From contig VGSF01000028.1 in NCBI GenBank assembly GCA_016875165.1, forward strand, positions 1 to 48,518: a stretch of 48,518 bases of DNA, in the 5' to 3' direction. This DNA comes from Deltaproteobacteria bacterium. GTDB taxonomy: Bacteria; Desulfobacterota; SM23-61. This document shows, piece by piece, positions 23,119 through 31,489 of this stretch. The notes beneath the pieces are model-generated. The model was not told where the DNA came from. It saw only the letters and a list, made by a program, of their open reading frames with translations, and did no database searches. The first letter of the stretch is position 1. Each line of letters opens with the position of its first letter. The translations under genes were made by a program, and so were the position numbers.

Positions 23119-24354
23119 TCATCTACCCGGGAACCAGAGAGAGATCATTACAACCGCGACTGCCGTGAAGAAAACAACAGACACGGGCAGGATCAGCAGG
23201 CGATAGAGCTTATTCATATCGGCATGGAAGTATTCGCGGGTCATCACCAGACATACATGCATGGGAGAGAGGAGGATGGCGCAAAAACCGCTGGCATATG
23301 CCAGGGTTTGATATATGAGACTTTGCTCTCCGGCCAGGAATAGGGGCAAAAGGATAGGAAAACTGAGACCAACCACGGCATTGGCATAGCCAGTGATTAT
23401 GCCCATGATAAAAGGGAGAACAACGATCAGAATCTGAGGGGGCATGCCCATCTGGGAAAATTCCCTGGCTACAGAGTTCATGGCCCCGCTGGCCATAAGA
23501 ATTTCTTTGAAGATCATAATTCCAAAGATGAGAAAGACAATCTCCCAGGAAAAGCTTTCTTTCCACAACCGCCGGACAAGAGAAAGGGACAGACGATAGA
23601 ATAAAATAGTCCCAAGGGTGGCCAGGGCCATGGAATAGGCTAAATGGATTTTGAAGTAGAGAGTTAGCAAGAGGACGCCAAAGAAAGGAAGCAAGTTGCC
23701 TATAAAAAAAAGGAGGCTTCTGGCAATTTGCGGAACTGTCAGGGGAGTTGCGGCGGGGGAAAAGGATCGAACTCCCCTGAACCCTAAGAGAATGCCTGCG
23801 GCAAGAGAGGCGATGGTCAGGGGAAGATTCATTAAAGCAACTTTGGCCACGGGAATGCCTATGATGGTGGAAACGAGAATGACTACCGGATAGGTAGGCA
23901 GCATGTATTCCCAGATGTGCCGGAACCAGTAATTGATGAAGGTGCGCCGTTCAGGGGAGAGCTTCAGGTCATCCGAGGCCTGGGAGACCAATGGGGCGGA
24001 GAGCATCGCCCCCCCCACGACAGGGAGAATGCCGATAATCGTCGGGATAATGGCCACAGTGGCCCGGGCATCGCGAAAGACATTTTGTAAAGAAGTAATG
24101 GCCCGGGACATGTTTCCTGTCTCTTTCATGATAGCGCTAAAGAACAGGATTAAAATAAGACTGGCGGTCAGCAAAAGCGTTTCAGTATTAAGCGCTCCTT
24201 TAAAAAAACTTGCCCCGACCTGCGAAAGGGAAAGGTTAAATAAAAATCCGAGAGCCAAGGCGCTGCCCAGCAAGGTGATGCTGAGGGCCACTTTGAAGCG
24301 AATGAGAACCAGGATGGCTGCTATAATGATGGTGATTTTCAGAATGTCCGGCAT
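23119..24354 (-). CDS. DUF401 family membrane protein, possible permease
   Basis: 411 residues, about 11 membrane helices in two similar halves, as in DUF401 and the related ion-transporter superfamily. Recognisable: LPVVGGAMLSAPLV near residue 115, YWFRHIWEYMLPTYP, and in the second half FIMGIITGYANAVVGLSFPI and LLSPMHVCLVMT. Likely an inner-membrane carrier; substrate not predictable. Start at ATG 24354; a longer frame to 24390 reads into the degenerate AAGGCG tract. No clear SD, so the start is moderately certain. Confidence 0.8.
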   Translation of the reverse strand: MPDILKITIIIAAILVLIRFKVALSITLLGSALALGFLFNLSLSQVGASFFKGALNTETLLLTASLILILFFSAIMKETGNMSRAITSLQNVFRDARATVAIIPTIIGILPVVGGAMLSAPLVSQASDDLKLSPERRTFINYWFRHIWEYMLPTYPVVILVSTIIGIPVAKVALMNLPLTIASLAAGILLGFRGVRSFSPAATPLTVPQIARSLLFFIGNLLPFFGVLLLTLYFKIHLAYSMALATLGTILFYRLSLSLVRRLWKESFSWEIVFLIFGIMIFKEILMASGAMNSVAREFSQMGMPPQILIVVLPFIMGIITGYANAVVGLSFPILLPLFLAGEQSLIYQTLAYASGFCAILLSPMHVCLVMTREYFHADMNKLYRLLILPVSVVFFTAVAVVMISLWFPGR

Positions 24355-24701
24355 TTTTATCAGGGGTAAGACGCTAGGTGCAAGGCGCAAGGCGGAAATA
24401 CTGCAAAGCGCATAGCGCAGAACCGAAGCGCAAAGCGTTGGTTTTTAAAAGCATATGCACGTTCAGGCACTCGCGACTTCACTGGTTTTCTGGAACTGTT
24501 TAATTTTTCATATTTTTTTAAAAACTAACATAGTTCTCATCCGGAAACCCCCTCTCCCCCTGCGGGAGAGGGTTGGGGTGAGGGGGATTAAAATGGAAGT
24601 CATAGAAATTTTAACTCCTCATCACCCCCACCCTCCCCTCCCCCGTCGAAGGGGGAGGGAAAAAGTTGAGTTTCCGTGGACACTAACATAGAATTTCTCT
24701 T
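24355..24701. other. Gene-free stretch: AAGGCG-rich tract and two C/G palindromes
   Basis: 24375-24440 is a degenerate tract of AAGGCG and GCATAGCGC units. 24548-24586 is a palindrome CCCCTCTCCC/GGGAGAGGG then GTGAGGGGG, and 24613-24660 a related C-rich stretch. No gene or clear promoter seen. Confidence 0.55.
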
Positions 24702-24731
24702 TTGCCCAGTGCAAAGAATAGCTCGGGTTTA

Positions 24732-25730
24732 ATGGAAGAGAAGCGAAAAAATAACCTCATCCGCCGATGGAAAATCATCCAGGGGATACGCCAGTTTTTT
24801 CTGGAAAAGGAATTTGTGGAAATAGAAACCCCTGCGCTGGTCTCTTCTCCGGGCATGGAGCCGCACCTGTCGGCCCTGGAGATGTATTGCACCCGCCCGG
24901 ATGGCCGCCGGGTTAAGAAGTACCTGCATACATCGCCGGAGTACTGCATGAAGAAACTCCTCGGTTGCGGCTGGGAGAAGATATTTCAGATATGCCGGGT
25001 CTTTAGGGATGGCGAGATCGGCGATACGCACCAGATTGAATTCACCATGCTGGAATGGTACCGGGCCAATGCGGATTACCTAAAGATCATGGAGGACTGC
25101 GAAGAGCTGATCAAATACCTTTTCGAAAAGGTTATGGGGCTTGAAGAATTATCTTATCAAGGGAAAAAGCTTTACCTTACTCTTCCCTTTGAGCGCTTAA
25201 GCGTGGCCCAGGCGATGCAGCTCTATGGGGGGATCAACATCGACAAAAAACATGACGCCCTGTCTCTCATCAATGAGGCCAGATCAAAAGGTTATCAGTT
25301 TGAGCGGGAGGGAAGGTATTCTTTTGATGAGGTCTTTTTTAAAGTTTTCCTGGAGTCGGTAGAACCCCGGCTGGGTTTTCCGAAACCAGCAATCCTTTAC
25401 GATTATCCGGCAAGCATGGCAGCCCTGGCCCGCCTGAAACCGGACAATCCCCTTTGGGCCGAGCGCTTCGAACTTTATATCGCCGGACTGGAGCTGGCCA
25501 ACGCTTTCTCGGAGCTAAATGATGCGGTGGAACAGAGAAGGCGCTTTGCAGAAGAACAGAGACTCAGGGCCAGTCTCGGAAAACCCGTTTATCCCATCGA
25601 TGAAGAGCTGCTACAGGCTCTTTCCCAAATGCCTCCTTCAGCGGGAATTGCCCTTGGTGTGGACCGGCTGGTTATGGTTTTTTGCGACGCCTCCAGCATC
25701 CAGGAAGTCCTGGCGTTTCCCCAGAATTAA
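24732..25730 (+). CDS. epmA: EF-P--lysine ligase homologue EpmA (lysyl-tRNA-synthetase-like)
   Basis: 332 residues (342 if the TTG at 24702 is used). It has the class II aaRS catalytic core without the anticodon-binding domain: motif 1 VEIETPALVSSPGMEPHL, motif 2 FQICRVFRDGEIGDTHQIEF with TMLEWYRA, and motif 3 GIALGVDRLVMV. EpmA attaches (R)-beta-lysine to elongation factor P in E. coli; neither efp nor epmB lies in this window. Start choice is uncertain: neither has a good SD. Upstream are C/G palindromes; downstream repeat copy D begins 6 bp after the stop. Confidence 0.88.
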   Translation: MEEKRKNNLIRRWKIIQGIRQFFLEKEFVEIETPALVSSPGMEPHLSALEMYCTRPDGRRVKKYLHTSPEYCMKKLLGCGWEKIFQICRVFRDGEIGDTHQIEFTMLEWYRANADYLKIMEDCEELIKYLFEKVMGLEELSYQGKKLYLTLPFERLSVAQAMQLYGGINIDKKHDALSLINEARSKGYQFEREGRYSFDEVFFKVFLESVEPRLGFPKPAILYDYPASMAALARLKPDNPLWAERFELYIAGLELANAFSELNDAVEQRRRFAEEQRLRASLGKPVYPIDEELLQALSQMPPSAGIALGVDRLVMVFCDASSIQEVLAFPQN

Positions 25731-25736
25731 AAAACC

Positions 25737-26004
25737 GGTAACACTTTAGCCCTTTGAAAAGAGGTGAGGCCTAAGATCAGAGGGAATCCATGGTCCGGGG
25801 GCCTGGGCGGCCCGCTTGGAATCATAAGGCGCTGATTTCTTCGCGGGTGGGGCGGGGAAAACGCCCCCGCCTCCTCCGGCGGAAACGAACGGGGTTCTTC
25901 GTGGCCAAGCGGAAACCCGGCCGATGCTTCCGGCGCGTTCCACCCAGACCCCCGGACCTCAACAAAGGTGGTAAAACCACTTTTTCAAACTGCTAAATTG
26001 ATAC
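25737..26004 (+). repeat. 265-bp structured element, copy D
   Basis: Left end GGTAACACTTTAGCCCTTTG, right end CTAAATTGATAC. Stem arms GGTCCGGGGGCCTGGGCGG and CCACCCAGACCCCCGGACC: the GGTCC/GGACC pair co-varies with GGCCC/GGGCC in copy C. A 68-codon frame from 25790 is preserved. Confidence 0.9.
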
Positions 26005-26143
26005 AAAAACCGTAAGGCGCGAGGGCGCAAGGCGCAAGGCGAAAAGCGAAAATAATGCATAGGGCATAGCGGGAAACAAAACCCGTAAAATGTTAGTTGG
26101 GAGCAGGGAGTTGTCCAACTGCTGGTCTTGAGTGCTCTTTTGG

Positions 26144-26172
26144 TTGCGGTTATTGGGCAATAAATCTATAAT
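26144..26172 (+). promoter_or_regulatory. Promoter for UDP-sugar pyrophosphorylase-hydF transcript
   Basis: TTGCGG (26144-26149), 17-bp spacer, perfect TATAAT (26167-26172). Transcription would start near 26179, 14 nt before the ATG, leaving room for AGGA at 26182-26185. Confidence 0.6.
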
Positions 26173-26192
26173 GGAAAAAATAGGACCCCAAA

Positions 26193-27578
26193 ATGACCAA
26201 AGAACAAATTATAAACTTTTTAAGAAATCACAACCAGAAGCACATCCTGGACCATTATCACCGGTTAAGCCCGGAGGGAAAGAATAATTATTTAAAAGAA
26301 TGGGCTGGACTGGACCTATCTCTGGTTTTTGATTTGCACAAAAAATATTCTTCGGAAAAAGATTTTTCCCGTCCTTTTTATGAAATATATCCGGCGCCCA
26401 TAATCACGATCCCTGAAACAGCCAGGGAAAAGGCGCAAAGCGATGAAGCCCGCATTCTGGGAGAGTCGCTCATTCGTAAAAACCAGGTAGCCATACTGAT
26501 TGTCGCCGGCGGGCAGGGTTCCCGCCTTGGTTTCGAAGGCCCTAAAGGGAAATTCCTTATATCGCCGGTCAAGAAAAAATCTTTATTTCAACTCTTTGCC
26601 GAATCCGTCAAAGCCCTTTCGCAAAGATATCGATCCACGATTCCCCTGCTGATCATGACCAACCAGGAAAATCAAATGGAGACCCGGCAATTTTTTGCAT
26701 CCCACGACTTTTTTAACCTAAAAAAGGAAACAGTTTTTTTCTTCAATCAGAGTATGTTGCCTACTCTGACACCTGAAGGTGAGTTTATCTTACGGGAAGA
26801 CTGGCATCTTTTGCTAAATCCCGACGGCCACGGAGGATCTCTTAAAGCCTTTTATGAATCGGGTTTGCTAAAACACCTGACCGACCATGGTTATTCCGAA
26901 CTATTTTATTGCCAGGTGGACAACCCCCTGGTAAAAATTGCCGATCCGGTTTTTATCGGTTATCACCGGATGGAGCAGGCTGAGATTTCCACCAAAGTGG
27001 TCCGCCGCCGGGATCTAAAAGAGAAAGTGGGAATTTATGGTTTGGTAAACGGCAAACCGACGATCGTTGAGTACAGCGATTTTAGGCCTGAAGATTATGA
27101 AGCGCTGGATGAAAATGGAGATATTCGCCATTGGACCGGAAACACGGCCATCCATATGATTTCCCTTGCATTCATTCAGAGATTAAACCAGCATGGGTTT
27201 GCCTTGCCGTATCACCGGGCTGTGAAGGAACTGGAAGGCCTGGGGCCGGATGGCCGCCTGGCCAAAATAACCGGCTGGAAGTTTGAAACCTTCGTGTTCG
27301 ATTCCATTCCTTTAGCGAGGAAATCTTGTTGCATGGAGGTGAGCCGGGATGAGGAATTTTCCCCGGTTAAAAATAAGCTGGGAAACGATTCTCCGGATAC
27401 GGCCAGGGCAGCCATGAATAATCTGCACAGGAGCTGGCTCCAGGAAGCGGGGATCCAACCTGCCCCGGAAGCTAAGGTGGAAATCAGCCCGCTTTTTGCT
27501 CAGGACAAAGAAGAGCTTATCGAAAAATTAAAAGGAAAAAGCCTGGCCATAAATGGGGATATGTATATCGGGCAATAA
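26193..27578 (+). CDS. UDPGP-family sugar-nucleotide pyrophosphorylase (UAP1-like)
   Basis: 461 residues. It follows the eukaryotic-type UDP-N-acetylhexosamine pyrophosphorylase layout: nucleotide loop VAGGQGSRLGFEGPKGKF near residue 108, LLIMTNQEN, PDGHGGSLKAFYESG, the metal-binding QVDNPLVKIADP and EYSDFRPEDYEALDE. Makes UDP-sugar from UTP and sugar-1-phosphate; GlcNAc/GalNAc is the likely substrate class but glucose cannot be excluded. Distinct from bacterial GlmU, lacking the left-handed-helix acetyltransferase domain. AGGA SD 7 bases upstream. hydF follows 17 bp downstream, an unrelated function. Confidence 0.88.
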   Translation: MTKEQIINFLRNHNQKHILDHYHRLSPEGKNNYLKEWAGLDLSLVFDLHKKYSSEKDFSRPFYEIYPAPIITIPETAREKAQSDEARILGESLIRKNQVAILIVAGGQGSRLGFEGPKGKFLISPVKKKSLFQLFAESVKALSQRYRSTIPLLIMTNQENQMETRQFFASHDFFNLKKETVFFFNQSMLPTLTPEGEFILREDWHLLLNPDGHGGSLKAFYESGLLKHLTDHGYSELFYCQVDNPLVKIADPVFIGYHRMEQAEISTKVVRRRDLKEKVGIYGLVNGKPTIVEYSDFRPEDYEALDENGDIRHWTGNTAIHMISLAFIQRLNQHGFALPYHRAVKELEGLGPDGRLAKITGWKFETFVFDSIPLARKSCCMEVSRDEEFSPVKNKLGNDSPDTARAAMNNLHRSWLQEAGIQPAPEAKVEISPLFAQDKEELIEKLKGKSLAINGDMYIGQ

Positions 27579-27595
27579 GGGAAAAATTTAAGACA

Positions 27596-28876
27596 ATGCT
27601 TAAAACCCCAAAGTCTTTACGCTTGCAGATCGGTTTGTTTGGCCGGACAAACGTCGGGAAGTCGAGCTTCCTGAATTTGGTGGCGGGCCAGGATGTGGCC
27701 ATTACATCAGCCATTGCCGGCACCACCACCGATGTGGTGGAAAAGTCCATGGAACTTTTACCCTTAGGGCCGGTGGTTTTTTTAGACACTGCCGGCATGG
27801 ATGATACATCACTTCTCTCGGAATCCAGGTTGAAAAAAACGGTCAAGATCTTCGACCGGGCGGATGTCATTGTCCTTCTAATTGAACCGAATGTCTGGAC
27901 GGACTATGAAGAGAGGATATTAGAAGAAGCTCATAAAAGGAAGATTCCCCCGATCATCGTGGTCAATAAGATCGATCTGCATAAGCCGTCAGATGATTTT
28001 ATCGATGGGATTACCAAAAAGACCGATAGAATCATTTTCTGTTCGAGCATTGATCCGGGGAATCGCGACTCCTTTATAAATATTTTCAAGAAGCATTTAA
28101 TCGGGGTATCCCCTGATGATTATTTTAAGCCGCCCCCCTTGATAGGAGACTTATTACCGGCCGGAGGGCTGGCTGTCATGATCGTTCCAATAGACCTGGA
28201 GGCCCCTAAGGGCCGGTTGATCCTGCCTCAGGTGCAAACCATCCGGGAAGCGCTGGATCACGATGCCTCGGTTCTCGTGGTCAAGGAAGGAGGGTATGCC
28301 CGGGCCCTGGCCAATCTTAAAAAAATTCCGGATATTGTCGTTTGCGATTCTCAGGTTGTCCAGAAGATGGTCATGGAGACACCCGAGACGATCAAATGCA
28401 CCACTTTTTCCATACTTTTTGCGAGGAATAAAGGAGACTTGATCGAGATGGCCAGAGGGGCGGCAGTCATCGGATCCCTGAAGCCCAACGATAAAATCCT
28501 GATTGCGGAAGCTTGCAGCCATCATGCCATCGAAGATGACATCGGCAGGGTAAAACTTCCCCGATGGTTGAAACAATATGTAGGCGGTGATCTGCAAATG
28601 GAGGTTTATTCCGGAAGAGATTATCCGGAGAATTTAAAGGAATATAAGCTCATCGTCCATTGCGGCGGGTGCATGCTTACGAGGAGAGAAGCGCTTTCGA
28701 GGATTCACCAGGCCAGGGAAGAAAAGGTGCCCATCACGAATTATGGGTTATGCATATCATTCTCCCGGGGGGTAATTCAAAGGGTGCTTTCTCCCTTCCC
28801 GGCGGCTTTGGAGGCTTTTCAAAATGAGATGCTCAGGAGGAAACCTGCCTTTTCCGCACCACGTGGATTGAAGTAG
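27596..28876 (+). CDS. hydF: [FeFe] hydrogenase maturation GTPase HydF
   Basis: 426 residues. GTPase domain first: GRTNVGKSS at 16-24, GTTTD, FLDTAGMDD and VVNKIDL. A dimerisation domain follows, then the cluster domain with C307-x-H309 (EACSHH) and C356-x2-C359 (HCGGC), the known ligands of the HydF [4Fe-4S] cluster. HydF is the scaffold on which the 2Fe subcluster built by HydE and HydG is assembled before transfer to HydA. None of hydE, hydG or a hydrogenase gene is in the window. The 3' end overlaps the 3' end of tupC by 44 bp on the opposite strand. Confidence 0.95.
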   Translation: MLKTPKSLRLQIGLFGRTNVGKSSFLNLVAGQDVAITSAIAGTTTDVVEKSMELLPLGPVVFLDTAGMDDTSLLSESRLKKTVKIFDRADVIVLLIEPNVWTDYEERILEEAHKRKIPPIIVVNKIDLHKPSDDFIDGITKKTDRIIFCSSIDPGNRDSFINIFKKHLIGVSPDDYFKPPPLIGDLLPAGGLAVMIVPIDLEAPKGRLILPQVQTIREALDHDASVLVVKEGGYARALANLKKIPDIVVCDSQVVQKMVMETPETIKCTTFSILFARNKGDLIEMARGAAVIGSLKPNDKILIAEACSHHAIEDDIGRVKLPRWLKQYVGGDLQMEVYSGRDYPENLKEYKLIVHCGGCMLTRREALSRIHQAREEKVPITNYGLCISFSRGVIQRVLSPFPAALEAFQNEMLRRKPAFSAPRGLK

Positions 28877-29939
28877 CTTTAAAAGAGGCCACCACTTCCT
28901 GTCCTTCCTGCAGAGCTAAATTTTCCAGCGAATGACCCGTGACGAAAGCCACCAGCGGGAACCCGCAATTGAGCTGAACTTTATAAAAGAGACCCATGGG
29001 AATAATTTTGGTGATTCTCCCGGCGAATACATTCCTGGCGCTGGTTGCTCCCTGGGAAAAGAAGGGGGAAAGGGTCACGTTTTCCGGGCGGATACAAAGC
29101 ACGACCGTCTCCCCCGGTTCCACCTCTCCTACTGCTTCGATTTCGCGACCCATGATCGAGACTAAAAAACTTCCTCTTTCTTTTTTGCTTGCCTGCCCGG
29201 TAAGGATGGTCTCGATCCCAACGAAAGAGGCCACAAATTCGTTAAGCGGCTGGTTCATGACTTCCCCGGGAGGGCCAACCTGCAAGATTCTCCCTTTGTT
29301 CATCACCCCGATCCGGTCAGAAAGCCTGAGGGCTTCCATCCGGTCATGAGTTGCCAGCAACGCTGTGGTTTTTGTCGGCCGGAGAACGGATTCCAGATCT
29401 TCCAACAAGGCTTCCCGGGTAGGCGGGTCGAGGGAGGCAAAAGGTTCATCAAGAAGAAGAATCTCGGGTTGCGTGGCAAAGGCCCGGGCCAGGGCCACTC
29501 TTTGAGCTTCCCCCCCTGAAATCTTTCGGGCCGAGCGGTGAAGGAGATGGGCGATTCCGAAGCGGTCCAGGTTTTCGCGCACAATCCCTTTGGTTTCTTT
29601 TTTGGGGATTCCCCGAATTTTTAACCCCGAGGCGACATTCTCAAAAACCGTCGTATCGAAAAGAAGGGGGTCTTGAAAGACCATGGCCAGCCGCCGCCTG
29701 TATTCTAAAGCTGAATGGTTAGCGGAGATTTTTCCTCCCTTAAAATAAATTTCTCCTTTAGATAATTTGATCAGGCAAGCCAGGGCCTGCAAGAATGTTG
29801 TCTTCCCCGCCCCGTTCGGGCCGATGAGAGAAATAATTTCGCCCTGGGCAATTGCCAAATCAGGAATTTCGAGGACGAGGATTCCGCCTTTTTGCACCTT
29901 AAGGTCTTTTATTTCCAAAATGGATGGAGGAGCGCTCAC
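28833..29939 (-). CDS. tupC: Tungstate ABC transporter ATP-binding protein
   Basis: 368 residues. ABC ATPase with Walker A GPNGAGKTT near residue 39, signature ISGGEAQRVALARA, Walker B ILLLDEPFASLD and the switch His in LLATHDRMEAL; residues about 280-360 form a TOBE-type oxyanion-sensing domain. It energises import through TupB. Its start overlaps the tupB stop by four bases. Assignment to tungstate rather than molybdate rests on the neighbours, TupB and TupA type. C-terminal codons overlap hydF. Confidence 0.88.
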   Translation of the reverse strand: MSAPPSILEIKDLKVQKGGILVLEIPDLAIAQGEIISLIGPNGAGKTTFLQALACLIKLSKGEIYFKGGKISANHSALEYRRRLAMVFQDPLLFDTTVFENVASGLKIRGIPKKETKGIVRENLDRFGIAHLLHRSARKISGGEAQRVALARAFATQPEILLLDEPFASLDPPTREALLEDLESVLRPTKTTALLATHDRMEALRLSDRIGVMNKGRILQVGPPGEVMNQPLNEFVASFVGIETILTGQASKKERGSFLVSIMGREIEAVGEVEPGETVVLCIRPENVTLSPFFSQGATSARNVFAGRITKIIPMGLFYKVQLNCGFPLVAFVTGHSLENLALQEGQEVVASFKATSIHVVRKRQVSS

Positions 29940-30634
29940 CTCGGCCTCTCCCTCTGCTGAATCTGGGTGAGAATCAGGTTGATGAAATAAGCCATCAATA
30001 AAAGGATGATACCCAGGGCAATGGCTACATCAAAGTTTCCCCGGCTCGTTTCCATTACGGTGGCCGTGGTTAACACGCGGGAATAGCCCTTGATGTTTCC
30101 ACCTACCATGATGGAGGCGCCTACCTCTGAAATTACACCGCCAAACCCGGCCATTACCCCGGCCAGGAGGGGAAGTTTGGCTTCTTTGACCAGGATCCAG
30201 ACCATCTGGAAACGGGTTGCTCCCAGGGCCAGGATTTGCAGGCGGAGGTTTTTAGGAAGGGCTTGAATGGCTGCCAGCGTGATTCCCATAACAATCGGGG
30301 TCGCGATAACCGCCTGGGCAAGAATCATGGCTGCCGGCGTGTACAAAATACCCAGAAAACCCAGCGGTCCGCTCCTCCACAGAAAAATAGTAACGAAGAG
30401 GCCGACCACTACCGGAGGAAGGCCCATCCCAGTATTGATCAGGCTAACCAGGAATTTTTTCCCTGGAAACTCCGAGAGGGCCAGGGCCGCGCCGGCGGAA
30501 ATTCCTATTATCAAGCTTATGAGCGTAGCCGTACCCGAGACCCGGAGAGAAAGGAGGGTAATGCTCAAGACTTCCGGGTCGAAGGTAAGCAAAAGCCAAA
30601 AAGCCTTTTTAATCCCATCGAAGATCAGGTCCAT
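29936..30634 (-). CDS. tupB: Tungstate ABC transporter permease
   Basis: 232 residues with five to six membrane helices. The cytoplasmic coupling loop is EVGASIMVGGNIKGYSRVLT; ALGATRFQMVWILVKEAKLP matches the EAA-like loop. Forms the channel of the tungstate importer with TupC. Starts one base before tupA ends and overlaps tupC: a tightly packed operon. Confidence 0.9.
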   Translation of the reverse strand: MDLIFDGIKKAFWLLLTFDPEVLSITLLSLRVSGTATLISLIIGISAGAALALSEFPGKKFLVSLINTGMGLPPVVVGLFVTIFLWRSGPLGFLGILYTPAAMILAQAVIATPIVMGITLAAIQALPKNLRLQILALGATRFQMVWILVKEAKLPLLAGVMAGFGGVISEVGASIMVGGNIKGYSRVLTTATVMETSRGNFDVAIALGIILLLMAYFINLILTQIQQRERPR

Positions 30635-31477
30635 TTATTTTCCCAACTCCTTTTCTTTTTTACCGGCAGCGGGGAAGAACAGGGGAGAGCCGAACTTATC
30701 GACTCCAAAGCCCTTGATAATCTCTCGGGCCTTTTTGGATATCATGAAATCCGCGAATGCTTTTGCTCCGGCGGCATTCACCTTTGGCCACTTGGCCGGG
30801 TTGACTTCAATTACGTGGTAGATATTGAGAAGGATGGCGTCTCCCTCTACCAAATTGACCAGGTGGAGGTTTTTCTTGAGGGCCAGATATGTGCCCCTGT
30901 CGGCTAAAGTGTATCCTTTTTTTTCCGAGGCAACACTAAGAGTCTGACCCATTCCCAGGCCGGTTTGCTGATACCATTTTTCTTTTTCGGGATTCAACCC
31001 GGATGCTTTCCATAGGGCCTTTTCCTTAAAATGCGTCCCGGAGTTATCGCCTCGGGAGAGGAACAAAGAGCCGGCAGAAGCGATCTTTTTAAGGGCTTCA
31101 GCAGGCATTGCTCCCTTGATCTTTGCCGGATCTTCCGCCGGCCCCAATATAATAAAGTCATTATGCATGACGATTCTCCGGTTGACCCCGTATCCAGCAG
31201 CCACAAACTTTTCCTCGTCCGCAGGAGAATGAACCAGCAGGACATCCGCTTCGCCCTTCTGTCCCAGGGCCATGGCCTGTCCGGAACCCACGGCGATGGT
31301 CTTGACGAAATAGCCGGTCTTCTTTTCAAAGATCGGGATAAGAACATCCAGAAGGCCGGAGTCCTGAGTGCTGGTAGTCGTGGCCAGGATGATTGATTTC
31401 TGAGCGCCGCATAAGCTTGGAAAAATAAAAATTAAACAGATGATCACTCCAAGATATTTGATTGTTTTCTTTGGCAT
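30635..31477 (-). CDS. tupA: Tungstate-binding periplasmic protein
   Basis: 280 residues: cleavable signal peptide (hydrophobic 8-23, cleavage around CGA-Q), then ILATTTSTQDSGLLD, the TTTS oxyanion-binding signature of TupA, with GSGQAMALGQKGEADVLLVH and FLSRGDNSGTH supplying further ligand contacts. Binds tungstate in the periplasm and delivers it to TupB. SD GAAGGG about 9 bases before the ATG. It is 12 bp downstream of the regulator gene. Confidence 0.93.
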   Translation of the reverse strand: MPKKTIKYLGVIICLIFIFPSLCGAQKSIILATTTSTQDSGLLDVLIPIFEKKTGYFVKTIAVGSGQAMALGQKGEADVLLVHSPADEEKFVAAGYGVNRRIVMHNDFIILGPAEDPAKIKGAMPAEALKKIASAGSLFLSRGDNSGTHFKEKALWKASGLNPEKEKWYQQTGLGMGQTLSVASEKKGYTLADRGTYLALKKNLHLVNLVEGDAILLNIYHVIEVNPAKWPKVNAAGAKAFADFMISKKAREIIKGFGVDKFGSPLFFPAAGKKEKELGK

Positions 31478-31489
31478 ATATATTTCCCT

